In this document: positions 23,059 to 34,823 of the stretch, in pieces
How the letters are laid out: each line of letters begins with the position of its first letter
Position numbering within the stretch: position 1 is the first letter of the stretch
Assembly: GCA_009760885.1 (NCBI GenBank)
Contig: CM019717.1
Location: forward strand, 47,012,866 to 47,076,865
Source: Achatina immaculata
Taxonomy: Eukaryota > Mollusca > Gastropoda > Stylommatophora > Achatinidae
Direction of reading: 5' to 3'
DNA length: 64,000 nt
Position numbers and translations under genes: made by a program
Notes under the pieces: model-generated
The model's database searches: none
Seen by the model: the letters and a program-made list of their open reading frames with translations, nothing else
What the model was told of the DNA's origin: nothing

Positions 23059-23066
23059 CTTTAGAT
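23059..23066. repeat. hAT target-site duplication, right
   Basis: CTTTAGAT, identical to 19,588-19,595. Confidence 0.95.
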
Positions 23067-24002
23067 CAAGTAAAATAGATTAAGACGGGCGACCGAGACC
23101 AATCTTTGACTCACAAGGAGAAAGAAGACTGAGTAGATCAAGGGAAACGTAAAGACGAATTTTTCAGTTGTGGTTCCAACTTGTATAAAACATATAGATC
23201 TGGGGGTGTCTGACTTCACAGGCCGCAGCTGTATGCGGAAATGGAGTAGCGAGCCGCATCTAAATCAACTAGTTTTTGTCAAATCACTTAAACATGAGAA
23301 AATGTGACATCCGTGAAATAAAGTTCAATTGATTGTATTTATTAGCCTTTCAGGTCTTTTAAAATGTTTTTAGATTGAAAAAAATGGTAATTTTGATCAA
23401 ATACTCGTAAATTACATTTTGAGAATTACTTTGTAAAAAGGCATCGCTAGTTTGACACTCCTGATGTTAGAAGGTTAGAAGGAGATGTCAAAGACTAGTT
23501 CTGATGTCTTTTTGTTTTGTTTTGTTTTCCTCTGCCCGTGTCATATTTGCCCCATTGCATAATGGATATTTAATAATAACTCTTTTGATGAGGTTCTATG
23601 AAATATAATCCTGCATTTGTGATCCTTCTTATGTTACCATTCCCGAATAGGACAGTAGGAAAATAGAAGACTCAGAATAGGAAGCAGTTTTAGATGGAGT
23701 CAGAGTCGGTGGAAGTGTACCATCTGTGAACGAGTCGCAGTTGGAGTCCATGTCTGAGAATGGACAAAATAGTGGAGTCGAGGGTTTGACGCTCAGACTT
23801 CGCGGTTACCATGGCAACATGTGGTTGATTAGTTTGCAAATGTGTCCGCACGATGCCCAAAATGTCTTCGGTCTGAAATATTTTGACGACCTTAATCTTC
23901 ACAGACGGAACAGTAGGGTTTTGGATGAAAGCAGATATCATCATCGTCGTCATCGTCGTGTGGCTGATACAGAAACCTTAACGTCCAATTATTGTAGAAC
24001 CC
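23067..24002. other. Stretch with a relic of the 12-kb minisatellite
   Basis: At about 23,665-23,770 GAAGCAGTTTTAGATGGAGT, CAGAGTCGGTGG and AGTTGGAGTCC resemble the units at 12,000-12,335. An open plus frame at 23,726-24,109 runs into the 40-bp array and shows no family features. A small (CATCGT)n tract is at 23,939-23,960. The rest is unremarkable. Confidence 0.5.
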
Positions 24003-24805
24003 ATGGCATTTTCTTTCTGCTGTATTGTCAACATACTCTTCCGATCATTTTCTTTCTGCTGTATTGTCGACATACTCTTCCGATCATTTTCTTTCTGCTG
24101 TATTGTTGACATATTATCCCGATCATCTTCTTTGTGCTATATTGTCGACATACTCTTCCCTATCATTTACTTTCTGCTATGTTATCGACATACTCTTCCC
24201 TATCATTTACTTTCTGCTATATTGTAGACATAACTTTCTCTATCATTCTCTTTCGACTATATTGTCGACATACTCTTCCGATACTTTTCTTTCTGCTATA
24301 TTGTCGACATATTCTCCAGATCATCTTCTTTGTGCTATATTGTCGACATACTCTTCCCTATCATTTACTTTCTGCTATATTATCGACATACTCTTCCCCA
24401 TCATTTACTTTCTGTTATATTGTCGACATACTCTTCTCAATCATTTACTTTCTGCTATATTGTCGACATATTCTTCCCCATCATTTGCTTTCTGTTATAT
24501 TGTCGACATATTCTTCCCCATTATTTGCTTTCTGCTATATTGTCGACATATTCTTCCCCATTATTTGCTTTCTGCTATATTGTCGACATATTCTTCCCCA
24601 TCATTTGCTTTCTGCTATATTGTCGACATACTCTTCCCCATTATTTGCTTTCTGCTATATTGTCGACATACTCTTCCCCATCATTTGCTTTCTGCTATAT
24701 TGTCGACATACTCTTCCCCATTATTTGCTTTCTGCTATATTGTCGACATACTCTTCCCCATCATTTTCTTTCTGCTATATTGTCGACATACTCTTCTCTA
24801 TCCAC
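24003..24805. repeat. 40-bp tandem array, about 20 units
   Basis: The unit reads CTTTCTGCTATATTGTCGAC then ATACTCTTCCCCATCATTTG. Left units are more diverged (TCCGATCATTTT variants) and right units are nearly identical, alternating CATCATTTG and CATTATTTG. The unit length is not a multiple of three, so all three plus frames stay open for 160-270 codons as a by-product. Every unit holds one SalI-type GTCGAC palindrome. Confidence 0.95.
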
Positions 24806-25454
24806 AGGCTCGATTTAACTCTGTGAACAAAGAGCCACGTTGTTAGTTCATTATGTGGTCGCCAGAATGGCAAGTTCTTCATTATTATCTCTAGAATACT
24901 TACACATCTGTGAAAGTATTTGCACAAAACAACGCGTGATATGCGAACGTGACTGCAATGCGCTGGAATAGTTCGAGTATTATGGCAAGACAGTAAATTA
25001 TGGATAATTAACTAGGGTATACCGCTAGTAGAGAGCTGTTGTGTTTTAGAAACGTGCATAAGTTGAAGAGAGAGAACCATTTCCAAGGATATTAATGGGA
25101 AAGAAGTGCTCAGTGGCTTCAGGTGAAGAGAAATAGTTAAGGTTGTTATTGTCTGTTGTCAACGCAAGGGGTTTTTTTTGATGGGGGGGGGGGGGGGGTG
25201 GTGGGAGTGGGGGGAAAGAGAGAGAGAGAGAGAGAGAGAAGCAGTAGCAATAGGACTATCAACAGTGTGAAATGAGATGAACAAGAAAGAATTCTTTGAT
25301 GCACGTAGTGTCTGAAGATCTGGTGACATCAGCCCTGAAAGTGTAGAGAGAACGTCATAAAGCTAAGTAACAGCTAACAGCCGGCTAAATCACTGTGTCT
25401 AGAAGTACAACAGAAGTATACGTGGAGTTTTATGACGCCTGTTCTCTGCGCGTG
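24806..25454. other. Stretch without recognised genes
   Basis: A G run at about 25,184-25,198 is followed by a (GA)n tract to about 25,240. No coding signal is visible. Confidence 0.55.
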
Positions 25455-25690
25455 CTGTATTCTTATGTTAGGTGCTTTGTATGAGGCGGGATAATTAAAT
25501 GTATGATTTGCTGTTTATGCTGCAGTCTAATTTTGCTGTTTATTCTGCAGTCATATTTGCTGTTTATGCTGGAGTCTGATTTGCTGTTTATGCTGCAGTC
25601 TGATTTGCTGTTTATGCTGCAGTCTGATTTGCTTGTTTTACGCTGCAGTTACATTTGATTCTATTTCCTACATACTTTTAATCATTTAAA
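25455..25690 (+). mobile_element. Element with 24-bp tandem core, copy 1
   Basis: Left flank TTAGGTGCTTTGTATGAGGC and GGGATAATT, then about six to seven diverged units of TGATTTGCTGTTTATGCTGC-AGTC, then right flank GATTCTATTTCCTACATAC. Both flanks and the core match 39,085-39,545. A non-coding element with a variable tandem core and conserved flanks resembles the Helitron-related HINE or pearl elements known from molluscs, but I cannot confirm the termini. Confidence 0.75.
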
Positions 25691-26779
25691 CATTTATTAC
25701 AGTCGCATCATCTTTCTCAGTTATTCTCGCCTCTTATTTGTCTCCCTTGCAATCTGAACCCCGTTATTTTCTGGTCGTGACAGCTCCAAACATTGTCTCT
25801 TCGTTCTGGTCCCAGGCAGTGGCTGCTTCGTCTACCACATTTGTATTCTATCAACAAATTGCGCCATCTGAGAATGCCCTGGGATCAGGTCTTTTCGAGG
25901 AGAGAGGAGGGGAAAAAAAGAGAGAGATAAATTGGGTTTCTCTTTTGCCTCAGGTGGCATCGCTGTTTCTTTCCTAGACGATAGCTCGTTTTCTGCCCCT
26001 GCTCTTTGTTTGACCGTTTATTCCTTGAAGCATGGGCAGAAGATTGTGTTCTCGTTTTTCATATTCACTTCACGGTGTACTTCTGGCAGTGTTGTATTAT
26101 AAATGTCGGAAGCTTACCACTTTATTAAACCGTAATCTTTCTATATCTGGCTATTGGCTCTGCGTTTTTTTGTTTGTTTTTTTTTTGCGGGGGGGGGGGG
26201 GCTATTACACGCTTTGTTATTTGTGTTCCGTTTGTTTTATTTCATCTCTCTCTCTCTCTCTCTCTCTCTCACTCAGAACCCCCACTCCAAGTACTTGCAT
26301 TGACAACAGACGGTAATAACTTTATTTCTTTTCATCTGAAGCTGTTGAGTACTTCTCTCTCGTTTGTATCCTTGAAAATTGGTTCTCTTTCTTCACATAC
26401 TCCTGGACGTTTCTACAACGCAAAAGCTTTCTGTTAGCGGTATATTCTTGTTTTCACTCTCTCTCTCTCTCTGTCTCTGTCTCTCTTTCTCTCTGTATTC
26501 AGAAACTTAATTCCGTAACCCGTATTTGCTCTTTTTTTTTTATTAATTCACAAAAAGAAGGAAAGTCACACGTTTCAAAATTGGACGAAGTTGTAAGACT
26601 GTCAGAAGGTGGGTAGAAAAACAGCTCTCCAAGTACTCCTTCTAGCCTCCCTACCCCCTTCCTAGAGTTTATTTCCCCATATTTGGCACTTTGGACACAA
26701 GACATTTGACGTAGAACTGTTTACTGGGGGTTAGATACGGTGACAATAAAAAATACAATATTTTTCATGGTTTTCCCCC
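25691..26779. other. Stretch without recognised genes
   Basis: A G run is near 26,190-26,201. (TC)n tracts are at about 26,246-26,271 and 26,455-26,492. Open frames here are short and without family features. Confidence 0.55.
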
Positions 26780-26955
26780 TTTATTATTTGAGGCCAGCAG
26801 AATGGTGAAAATGGTCGGTGATTTCGATTCTGGTCCCTGGGGCCGGGGAAGGAAAGGTGGTCTTACATAATATTGACCACTCTCTAGTGTGCGGGTAAGG
26901 AGACGGAGAACTTGGACTAGCAGCAGCATATCCCCGTATGCATCAGCGGAACGGA
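26780..26955 (+). mobile_element. SINE-1 copy, strongly diverged
   Basis: GGGGAAGGAAAGGTGGTCTT, then ATATTGACCACTCTCTAGTG, then CATATCCCCGTATGC follow the order of the SINE-1 body in 5,930-6,090. The head and B box are not recognisable. Confidence 0.5.
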
Positions 26956-28057
26956 GCACGTCTTATTTCCTCATTATTTCTATAGAGAACCCTGTACCAA
27001 ATTGATGTTCACTGCGTACAGGAGATTAATAACAGAAGACAGGCCTGCGTGCCAAGTTCGTGACCCGTTGAAAATAAAGTTCGTTTCTCCTTCTTTCGGT
27101 CTTTTTTTGTGTGTGTGTCTCTGTCCAATTAAATCAAAGCACGGACGCACACACGCGCACGCTTAAGCGGCCACGTTATGCATTGTCGTAATGTGCGTTC
27201 CATACTTCCACACGCGAAGTTCTGCCTTTTCATTCTCTCAGTTTCTTTCTCTTCTCATTCTCTCTCGTCTTTCCTAGCAATCATCGCCCGAGAGAACGGC
27301 CCTACTTCTCAGAGCAGTGAGGGGCTGGAGGAATGGAGAGAATTATTTGTTCCACCGAATTGTTAATAAGACAGGCTTAAGACAAGTTAATGATACTGTA
27401 TGTGCAAGAACGGCTGCTTTGCGTGACTGAGAGAGGGACGAATATAAACAGGTGGATGATTGTTGTATTAACGTGGCAGAAATATTAACCGAGAAAAGTG
27501 TAAGGTACGGTTTTGTTGTATGTGCTTGCCTGTTCCTGTCCGTAGATGGGGGCTGGGTCACGAGGTGGAGCTGCCAGAAAAGTGTGTTCACGTTGTTTAC
27601 CAGATGAGTTCGTTATTGAATCAGCCTCGTTAACAAAGCTTATGGGATGTGATCAGAAAGGTTGTCGTCTAACGAGGTGTTTACGAGTACACTTTTTGGG
27701 GAGTGGAGAGAGAGAGAGAGAGAGGTGAGGAAGGGAGTGGTCACGTATGCAAGCCTTTCTAACGATCTGGCAGCTGTGTGGTTCTTTAGCTTTGCCCTGA
27801 GTCGCTATTGTCAGGGGCGTCTAGGACTGACAAGAGGGAGCTCTCAATCAGGCCTGGTCTTTCACCGTCCACCCTAATCTCATCTTGTCTTTCCAGCACT
27901 CGAAAAGCTTGAGTCTCGATATCTGCCTTGGTCTGTTTTCTTGTGGTGCCCGTTCCTTGCTGACCATCTTCCAGTCTCTAGAACAGCTGGACAGTCCGAA
28001 ACAGATTTAGTTTTCTAATATATGTTGCACATTTTCTAAGCTGATTAAATCGATATG

Positions 28058-28107
<50 letters not shown>

Positions 28108-29109
28108 ACGATTCTGTTGGTATCATTAGTTACAGTACAATCTGTGTATATAATTTTCTGGGTCACAGTGGAGTCTGTGATCAAAACGAAATAACTGTAA
28201 AATGACAACACTCACAATATATTTGTTAAAACTTGAGTTAAGTTCCCGTTATCAAATACTGTAACTTCTAATCATAGACCCACGCTTATCTTTCACTTTG
28301 ATCTCATGACGTGATTAGATTTTTTTTTTTTTTGTCTCCAAAAATTCTTGTTTCAACTTTCGTCCATGAAGTAAGAGTTTGTAAATCTTCTGGTGTAGTG
28401 GTAAAGTGTGTAGAGAGCGAGCAAAATGTTGCAGTTTCAGTCTCAGATAAATTTTAAAATTTTGTTTTGTTGTTAAATTACTGGTTAGAGAACGTTTGCT
28501 TAGTTTCGGGTACAACAGGAATCATTCTTTGTTTTCTTTTCCCATAGTATTGCCAAGTTTCATCTGGTTACTGATGTAATGAATCAGATGATGTGATGTA
28601 TTTTAGTGTGCCCGAATCGTTGTAGTCTTAGTTTCATTTATTTTGTGTTTGTCTGTGAACTGTTGTCTTTATTTTATATATCACAGAATTTCCAGCTATG
28701 CCGAGTGTATATGACTTTTTTTTTTTGGAGCAGCTATGTATGTACCGCTTTGTGTCAAACAGATATGGGAGCACTTGAGCTGATAGGTAACCCTGGTAGA
28801 ACTGTATTCTATGAACGATCCACAGTGTAGCTAAACAGTTTTAATACATTACGAATGTTAATCCTCAACACTCGAATTTCTAAATGTAGAGAAGGCAGAC
28901 ATTTAGTTTTCCTGCCTTTCCAGCACCTCTGAGTTCGGCCATGGTTCTTCAGTGGTAGTTTTAAGTTGCCTGTGTCAGGCTGTATCCTGTAGAATGTTAA
29001 GTTCAGTCTGATTTGGACTTTCTTAAACGCATCAGTCGCTTCAGCGTTTGTTCTGTTACATTACTTACTTACCGTGTAGACCGGAAACTCGTATTTGTAC
29101 GAACTCCAT
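26956..29109. other. Stretch without recognised genes
   Basis: (GA)n tracts are at about 27,707-27,723 and 28,063-28,102. The second follows AAGCTGATTAAATCGATATG, the motif shared with 16,868. No coding region is supported. Confidence 0.5.
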
Positions 29110-29430
29110 GTAACTGCGAGCTGTTGTTCTTTGCAGCCGATGCTGTAGAGATGTTAGGGCACAGCATCGTGTCGGCGTGGAAGCAGGTTATGACAGCTGC
29201 TTTTTCAGTCCCGGAGTATAGCTAAAAAGGCAGGGGCTGTGCAATGCTTCTTTAGCAGACTGCAGACTTCACCACCATGGGGACTATTGCGATCCCTGCC
29301 CCGTTAGCCAGGGTATGCCTGTTCTTGGGGGTACCACGGAGAAGTGGAACAGGGTCTTTGTCAGTTATGGGTTGCTAACTTTGACGCTGGCATATCACTT
29401 GTGGGTCGCTGATTACCTTATCGGGCGTCT
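29110..29430 (+). repeat. Family X copy, near full length
   Basis: From TAACTGCGAGCTGTTGTTCT through GTCGGCGTGGAAGCAGG, GCTTCTTTAGCAGACTG, CACCATGGGGACTATTGCG and GCCCCGTTAGCCAGG to the end, where the 34-bp motif occurs twice (CAGTTATGGGTTGC and, 34 bp on, CACTTGTGGGTCGC). No ORF, A/B box or terminal inverted repeat is obvious. It could be a SINE of unusual type or the end of a larger element. Confidence 0.85.
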
Positions 29431-29835
29431 TCATCCCCAGAGACAGGATTGAGTCGGAGAAGGGCTTTCAAGCGACCGTAACGTCCGAGTGAATTAGAGA
29501 GAGAGAGAGTGACGATATGAAATTATAGACAAGATAACAGGAAGAATAGTGGATATTGTGTAATGGTTATCTAAACTTAGATGTGAGTGGAGGGATATGT
29601 CAACATGTTAAGCTAGACACTGAGCTGAGAAGAGCTTTCACTGCAGACTGTCAGGTCGTTTTTAATTTTATTAGCTCTCCCCAGACCACATTATACTTTC
29701 ATGTGCCCAAGGTCTTGCAAGTAACACCGCATCCCTAACAAGCCTTGTAAACGAGTATTTTACCTTTTACCTATTTATCCTGTCATCTTAGAACTGTGAA
29801 TAGTAAGAATTTCATTTAATTTATTCCCTAGGTTA
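29431..29835. other. Stretch without recognised genes
   Basis: A short (GA)n at about 29,497-29,508. No other feature is visible. Confidence 0.6.
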
Positions 29836-30279
29836 TTCAGTCAGTCATTTGCATGTCCCTCGCGGAACTTTGCCTCCATAACAGCTCTCTTGTAGGCCTC
29901 CCGGTTGTAGGCAAGATGCCCTGCTGCTGATGCATCCTTTTGCAGATTATCAGCGATGTCTTGCAGCCATCTTCGCCTTGGTCTTCTTCTCTTTCTTTTT
30001 CCCATTATGTAACCTTCCAATACTGTCTTCTCTAAATTATCATTACGTTTAATGTGTCCAAAATATTTAAGTTTTCTCTGTTTAATCCTCTTTACTAGCC
30101 AGCCTTCTTCAATATTAAGTTTTTGTTGTATATTTGTTCTTTTCTGTGTCCATAATATTTAAAGAACTCTTCTGTAGCATTTACATTCAAAGGCATTTGT
30201 GTGTTTCTCAGCTGTTTCGTTAAGTGTCCAGGTCTCAAAGGCGTATGTTGCGATGGGAAAGATGCATGCCCTTAAAAAT
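29836..30279 (-). mobile_element. LINE-A 3'-end copy 2
   Basis: On the minus strand it runs from AAGGGCATGCATCTTTCCCA through the CETW-like region, GHIKRNDN-like text and the basic GKRKR region to AAGTTCCGCGAGGGACATGC and a (TGAC)n tail (CAGTCAGTCATT on the plus strand). The 5' boundary coincides within a few bases with that of the copies at 34,824 and 62,288. No reverse transcriptase core is present. Confidence 0.85.
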
Positions 30280-30589
30280 ATTTGGATTTCTTGGTATATT
30301 TCCAGAAGGTAGTTTACCATTGCTTTCCTTCAGATCAGTGACTGTACTAGTCAGAGATCGCAGCCATTGTCACTACATTGAGATCATCCGCCTACCATTA
30401 TAGAATGGTGACCATAACCAACATTATCTATGGACTAGTTCCCCCATTCCATCCACCACCTGCTTCCATGGCTTCACGTCACCCTGATCGGGGGGGGGGG
30501 GTATACGGGTACTTCACCTTGGTAAAGGGTGTCCCGTAGACTGACAGAGGTAAGGAGGCATCCTACTTCTCCTTTGATAGGGGATACCC
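30280..30589. repeat. Unidentified sequence between two LINE ends
   Basis: About 310 bp lie between LINE-A copy 2 and LINE-C. On the minus strand it contains GAAAGCAATGGTAAACTACC, which resembles a type of conserved segment found in SINE and LINE 3' regions. A G run of about 11 sits near 30,490. No second copy was found in this window, so it is only a candidate repeat. Confidence 0.3.
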
Positions 30590-30990
30590 CTCAATCAATC
30601 AAGTGCCATGCCGCGTGGCGTAGGCGATCATTTCTCTCAACAATTCCATGTCTTTAGACTTGATCCGCCGGTGACTTTCTTCCTAGCCGCACTGACAGCC
30701 CATCCAGTAACTTCTCTCTCTGTCTTCCTCTGTCTCTTCTTCCCTTAGTTTTTCCAGTTGCCACAATGTGTTCCAATTTTCATGATCTCAGAAAACGTCC
30801 TACAAATCTCCCTTGTCTGCCTCTGATCTTTGTTGTAATTTGCCTTTTAATTCCAGCTTCTCTTAATACTTCTTCGTTGGTTTTCTTAGCTGTCCATGGT
30901 ACCTTCGACATCCTTCTTATGAACCACATTTCCATGGCCTCTGTTTCTCGTTGTGCTCTCTTATTCCCCTACCTCGCTAAAATAACCCAG
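30590..30990 (-). mobile_element. LINE-C 3' end
   Basis: Reading down the minus strand: ETEAMEMWFIRRMSKVPWTA, NEEVLREAGIKRQ, GRQGRFVGRFLRS, KLEHIVATGKTKGRRDRGRQ, and the end ATRHGT with a stop. A (TTGA)n tail follows (TCAATCAATCAA on the plus strand). This is the usual layout of the region after the polymerase domain in one large group of APE-type LINEs. One or two frame breaks occur. It is 5'-truncated. Confidence 0.85.
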
Positions 30991-32315
30991 GATGCCAGCC
31001 CACTAAAATAACCCATGTTATTACATAGAAAAAAAAATACCCATTTGACTTTTTTTTTGGGGGGGGGGGGAATGAATTTCTACTTCACAGATTCTAATTT
31101 TGTAAAATTTTATGTTAGTAATAAATTGGGTGCAGTTTTCGTTCAGAAATAAATAAGTAGGAAAATGATTGAAAACTTCAAAATCATGTAATGAGTAAGG
31201 AGGAATTTATTTGGAAACGTCAATGCATGTTTCTTTTCGGTCGTTAATGATTATCAGTCATACTTTATTTTCACTTTTACATCAGTGTAGGAGATCCTTC
31301 ACGAGAAGTAATGGAATAGAATGTGATGTTTTAGTGGTATGGGAAGGGTGTTGAGGAAGAAAAAAAAAGGGGTGGGGGAAGTGAACGTGAAAAGAGAAAA
31401 ATAATTTGCTACTCCGTGATTTCCGGTCTTTCTCAGAGGACGGACTCCTGAATCATATAATAATTCGCCTACACCCACATCCTCCCCTTAAAAAAATTTT
31501 TTTTTTCCCGATTCCAGCCTTCTCCTCTGGTATTAAAGTGGAAAATTTCACACATGTCTATTGTTCTACATAATCTAGACGTGAAACACGGAAATCCCCA
31601 AGGATCCATGGACCCAGACTTACAAGCTGATGAATTACTCTGCGTGAGCGCTGACAATTTAGACCCAAATTTCAGTGTAATCCTTGTTGTTGTTGTTGTT
31701 CTTCTTCTTCTTATTCTTGTTCTTTGATAATATACAACCCACCCACCCAACCCCCCCCCCAAAAAAAAAAAAACAAAACAACAAACACTCCCATACACAT
31801 TACAGTCATTGGGTTGTCAGGTTGCTGGACGAGTCCCAGCGCCATGTTTACACCTGAGCAGAATGAATATTTGTAAGTTTTCTTGTTTTTTTTTCCTTGT
31901 AAATGCACTGCTGAGACAGCTTCATTCGTATTGTAGGTTCTAACCTCATTCTATCTTTCTATTGCCTCCTGCGTATTCCATCCATACTCACGGCACAAAC
32001 ACTGCCGTTTCGTGTTGCATGTTTCAAAATCCTGAAAATTTTCTTTCGCGTTCTCGCTTCTTCCGTCTGCAATGTGAAAACAGACGTCGTGATGTACGAT
32101 TTTACTCTACTGTCTTTCATTTCCCGTGTAAGCGTACTTTCTCCTTGCAGCACAGAGTACACGAAAAATAAAACTACACCGGTGGAGCAGCTGTAGTGTC
32201 TCTGTTTGTGTAGTATTTCCCTTTTACATGCCTGTGGATGGTGGAGATATGCTTGAAAATCATGCCCTTTCTGTTTGTCTGGAAGTGTCTTGTTTTGTCT
32301 TGTGCCGTCTCCCTT
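30991..32315. other. Stretch without recognised genes
   Basis: A G run is near 31,061-31,071, (GTT)n and (CTT)n lie at about 31,683-31,715, and a mixed C/A run is near 31,750-31,770. Several overlapping open frames on both strands (31,959-32,429) have no family features and end in family X. Confidence 0.5.
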
Positions 32316-32578
32316 AACTGCGAGCTGGCGTTCTTTGCAGCCAATGCCGTGAAGGTGATGAGACACACCATCGTATCGGCGTGGAAGCAGGTTATGACAG
32401 CTGCTTCTTCAGTCCGGGAGCACAGTTAAAAAGCAGGGGCTGTGCAATGCTTCTTTAGCAGACCCACCACCATGGGGACTATTGCGATCAGTGCCCCGTT
32501 AGCCAGGCTGTGCCTGTTACTGGTAGCACCAGCGGAGAGGTGGGACATGGTCTTGGTCAGCTATGGGTCGCAAACCCT
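32316..32578 (+). repeat. Family X copy merging into a tandem array
   Basis: It starts TAACTGCGAGCTGGCGTTCT and follows the copy at 29,110 through GTATCGGCGTGGAAGCAGG and CACCATGGGGACTATTGCG to GGTCTTGGTCAGCTATGGG. The terminal 34-bp motif then continues without a break into the array that fills 32,560-33,575. Confidence 0.9.
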
Positions 32579-33575
32579 GACACTAGCATATCAGCTCTGG
32601 GTCGCTAACCTGACTCTAGCATATCAGCTCTGGGTCGCTAACTCTGACACTAGCATATCAGCTCTGTGTCGCTAACTCTAACACTAGCATATCAGCTCTG
32701 GGTCGCTAACCTGACACTAGCATATCAACTCTGGGTCGCTAACCTGACACTAGCATATCAGCTCTGTGTCGCTAACTCTAACACTAGCATATCAGCTCTG
32801 GGTCGCTAACCTGACACTAGCATATCAGCTCTGTGTCGCTAACCTGACACTAGCATATCAGCTCTGGGTCGCTAACCTGACACTAGCATATCAGCTCTGT
32901 GTCGCTAACCTGACACTAGCATATCAGCTCTGTGTCGCTAACCTGACACTAGCATATCAGCTCTGTGTCGCTAACTCTAACACTAGCATATCAGCTCTGT
33001 GTCGCTAACTCTAACACTAGCATATCAGCTCTGTGTCGCTAACTCTAACACTAGCATATCAGCTCTGTGTCGCTAACCTGACACTAGCATATCAGCTCTG
33101 TGTCGCTAACCTGACACTAGCATATCAGCTCTGTGTCACTAACCTGACACTAGCATATCAGCTCTGGGTCGCTAACTCTAACACTAGCATATCAGCTCTG
33201 TGTCGCTAACTCTAACACTAGCATATCAGCTCTGTGTCGCTAACCTAACACTAGCATATCAGCTCTGTGTCGCTAACCTAACACTAGCATATCAGTTCTG
33301 GGTCGCTAACCTAACACTAGCATATCAGCTCTGTGTCACTAACCTGACACTAGCATATCAGCTCTGTGTTGCTGACTCTAACACTAGCATATCAGTTCTG
33401 GGTCGCTAACCTAACACTAGCATATCAGCTCTGTGTCGCTAACCTAACACTAGCATATCAGCTCTGTGTCGCTGACTCTAACACTAGCATATCAGCTCTG
33501 TGTCGCTGACTCTAACACTAGCATATCAGCTCTGGTCGCTAACTCTAACACTAGCATATCAGTTCTGGGTCGTTG
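32560..33575 (+). repeat. 33/34-bp tandem array, about 30 units, grown from the family X end
   Basis: Units read CACTAGCATATCAGCTCTG, then TGTCGCTAACCTGA (33 bp) or TGTCGCTAACTCTAA (34 bp). GGGTCGC and TGTCGC variants are interspersed. Other family X copies end with two diverged copies of the same unit. The right edge (CAGTTCTGGGTCGTTGTTGA) still resembles the family X terminus, so the array lies inside the element's 3' end. Stretches of the 33-bp type are open as LTLAYQLCVAN repeats; this is not considered a gene. Confidence 0.95.
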
Positions 33576-33576
33576 T

Positions 33577-34139
33577 TGATGGCCTTATAGGACAGCGTCT
33601 TCACTTCCTACTCTGGAATCAGATCAGTGCTGTTTTATTTTGTTCTGCAGGTTGTTTCTTTTATGGCAGTGTTTCCCGCCTTGAGCTCGCGATACATCAG
33701 CAGTGGCATGTAATCCATGACACAAGATCAAGTGACAGTTTATGTCCAAGCTGTTCTTTTTATGGCAGTTAAGTTGTTTTACAGGGTCGGTGTTATGTTT
33801 CCGTCGCTCTTGCGGTAACTCTGTATGGTTAGCTTTATGATTTATTTTGTGTGTGTGTGTGGGGGGGAGGGGGGGGGAGAAGAAGAGTTATAGCAGCTGT
33901 TGCGGTGTTATTTGTTATGCAGCTAGTGGTTATTGTACTGATTGCTGGGTTAGTAGTGTTTCGTCTTTTTTTTTTCTGTATCATTCTTGTATATGATTGT
34001 GTGTGTGTGCGCGCGCGTGCGTGTGTCCCGTGCGTCTTCTGTTCTACCAGCATTTTCCTTGTTCTCCGCTTCTTTTACTTTTCTTCCTATGTATCCTCAT
34101 CTACACTTGTATTTCATTCTTCACGTTTTTTTCTCTTGT
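33577..34139. other. Stretch without recognised genes
   Basis: It has (GT)n and G-rich runs at about 33,848-33,880 and (GT/GC)n at about 33,998-34,025. No gene is visible. Confidence 0.6.
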
Positions 34140-34485
34140 TTCTTCCCCTTCTGAATGTCCCTCGCACTTAATGATTTCCCCCCCTGTTTCTTCAGCTTCT
34201 GAATGTCCCTCGCTGTTCATGATTTTCCCAGTGTTTCTTCAGCTTCTGAATGTTCCTCGCTCTTCATGATTTTCCCAGTGTTTCTTCAGCTTCTGAATGT
34301 CCCTCGCTCTTCATGATTTTCTCAGTGTTTCTTCAGCTTCTGAAAGTTCCTCGCTCTTCATGATTTTCCCAGTGTTTCTTCAGCTTCTGAATGTTCCTCG
34401 CTCTTCATGATTTTCCCCGTGTTTTTTTCCGCTTCTGAATGTCCCTCACTCTTCGTGATTTTCCACGTGTTTCTTCAGCTTTGCC
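34140..34485. repeat. 47-bp tandem array, about 7 units
   Basis: The unit is CTTCTGAATGTCCCTCGCTC, TTCATGATTTTCCCAGTG, TTTCTTCAG. Outer units are diverged. The strand is pyrimidine-rich, so plus-strand frames stay open, but no gene is called. Confidence 0.9.
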
Positions 34486-34823
34486 GCCATGTTCCTTTTT
34501 CTTCCCCACCCCATCTGTTTCTTAGTTCTTCCTGCATGTTCTTCGTTGTTCATGCCCTTTACTCATTAGCTTTTTTTCTCATTTCGTTTTCTAGTGTTTT
34601 AAAATTGTTTTATTCCTTCTTTTCTTGTAATCTTAGTTATTTTCTTACTTTTGTCCTTCATCTGCTTGTTTTGTTTTTACGTTTGCTCTTTTTCAAACAT
34701 ATCTTACTTTTTTCTTTCGTTTTCGTTCTTTATAGCTGAACAGAGTTATCCATTTATTTATTTATTTAGTGTGCGTTATTTTCCTTCAAATGCCAGGTCC
34801 CTGTTCTAGTGATACCAGCTGGT

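Noticed and set aside
24003..24846. Open frames of 162-273 codons in all three plus frames
   Set aside because: By-product of the pyrimidine-rich 40-bp array; all three frames are open, so none is favoured as coding.
28380..28440. A further tRNA-like head (GGTGTAGTGGTAAAGTGTG ... GTTTCAGTCTC)
   Set aside because: The B box is too degenerate and no SINE body follows.
32560..33575. A CRISPR-like array
   Set aside because: Units are joined head to tail without unique spacers, the context is a eukaryotic repeat, and no cas-like gene is present. The same applies to the other arrays.
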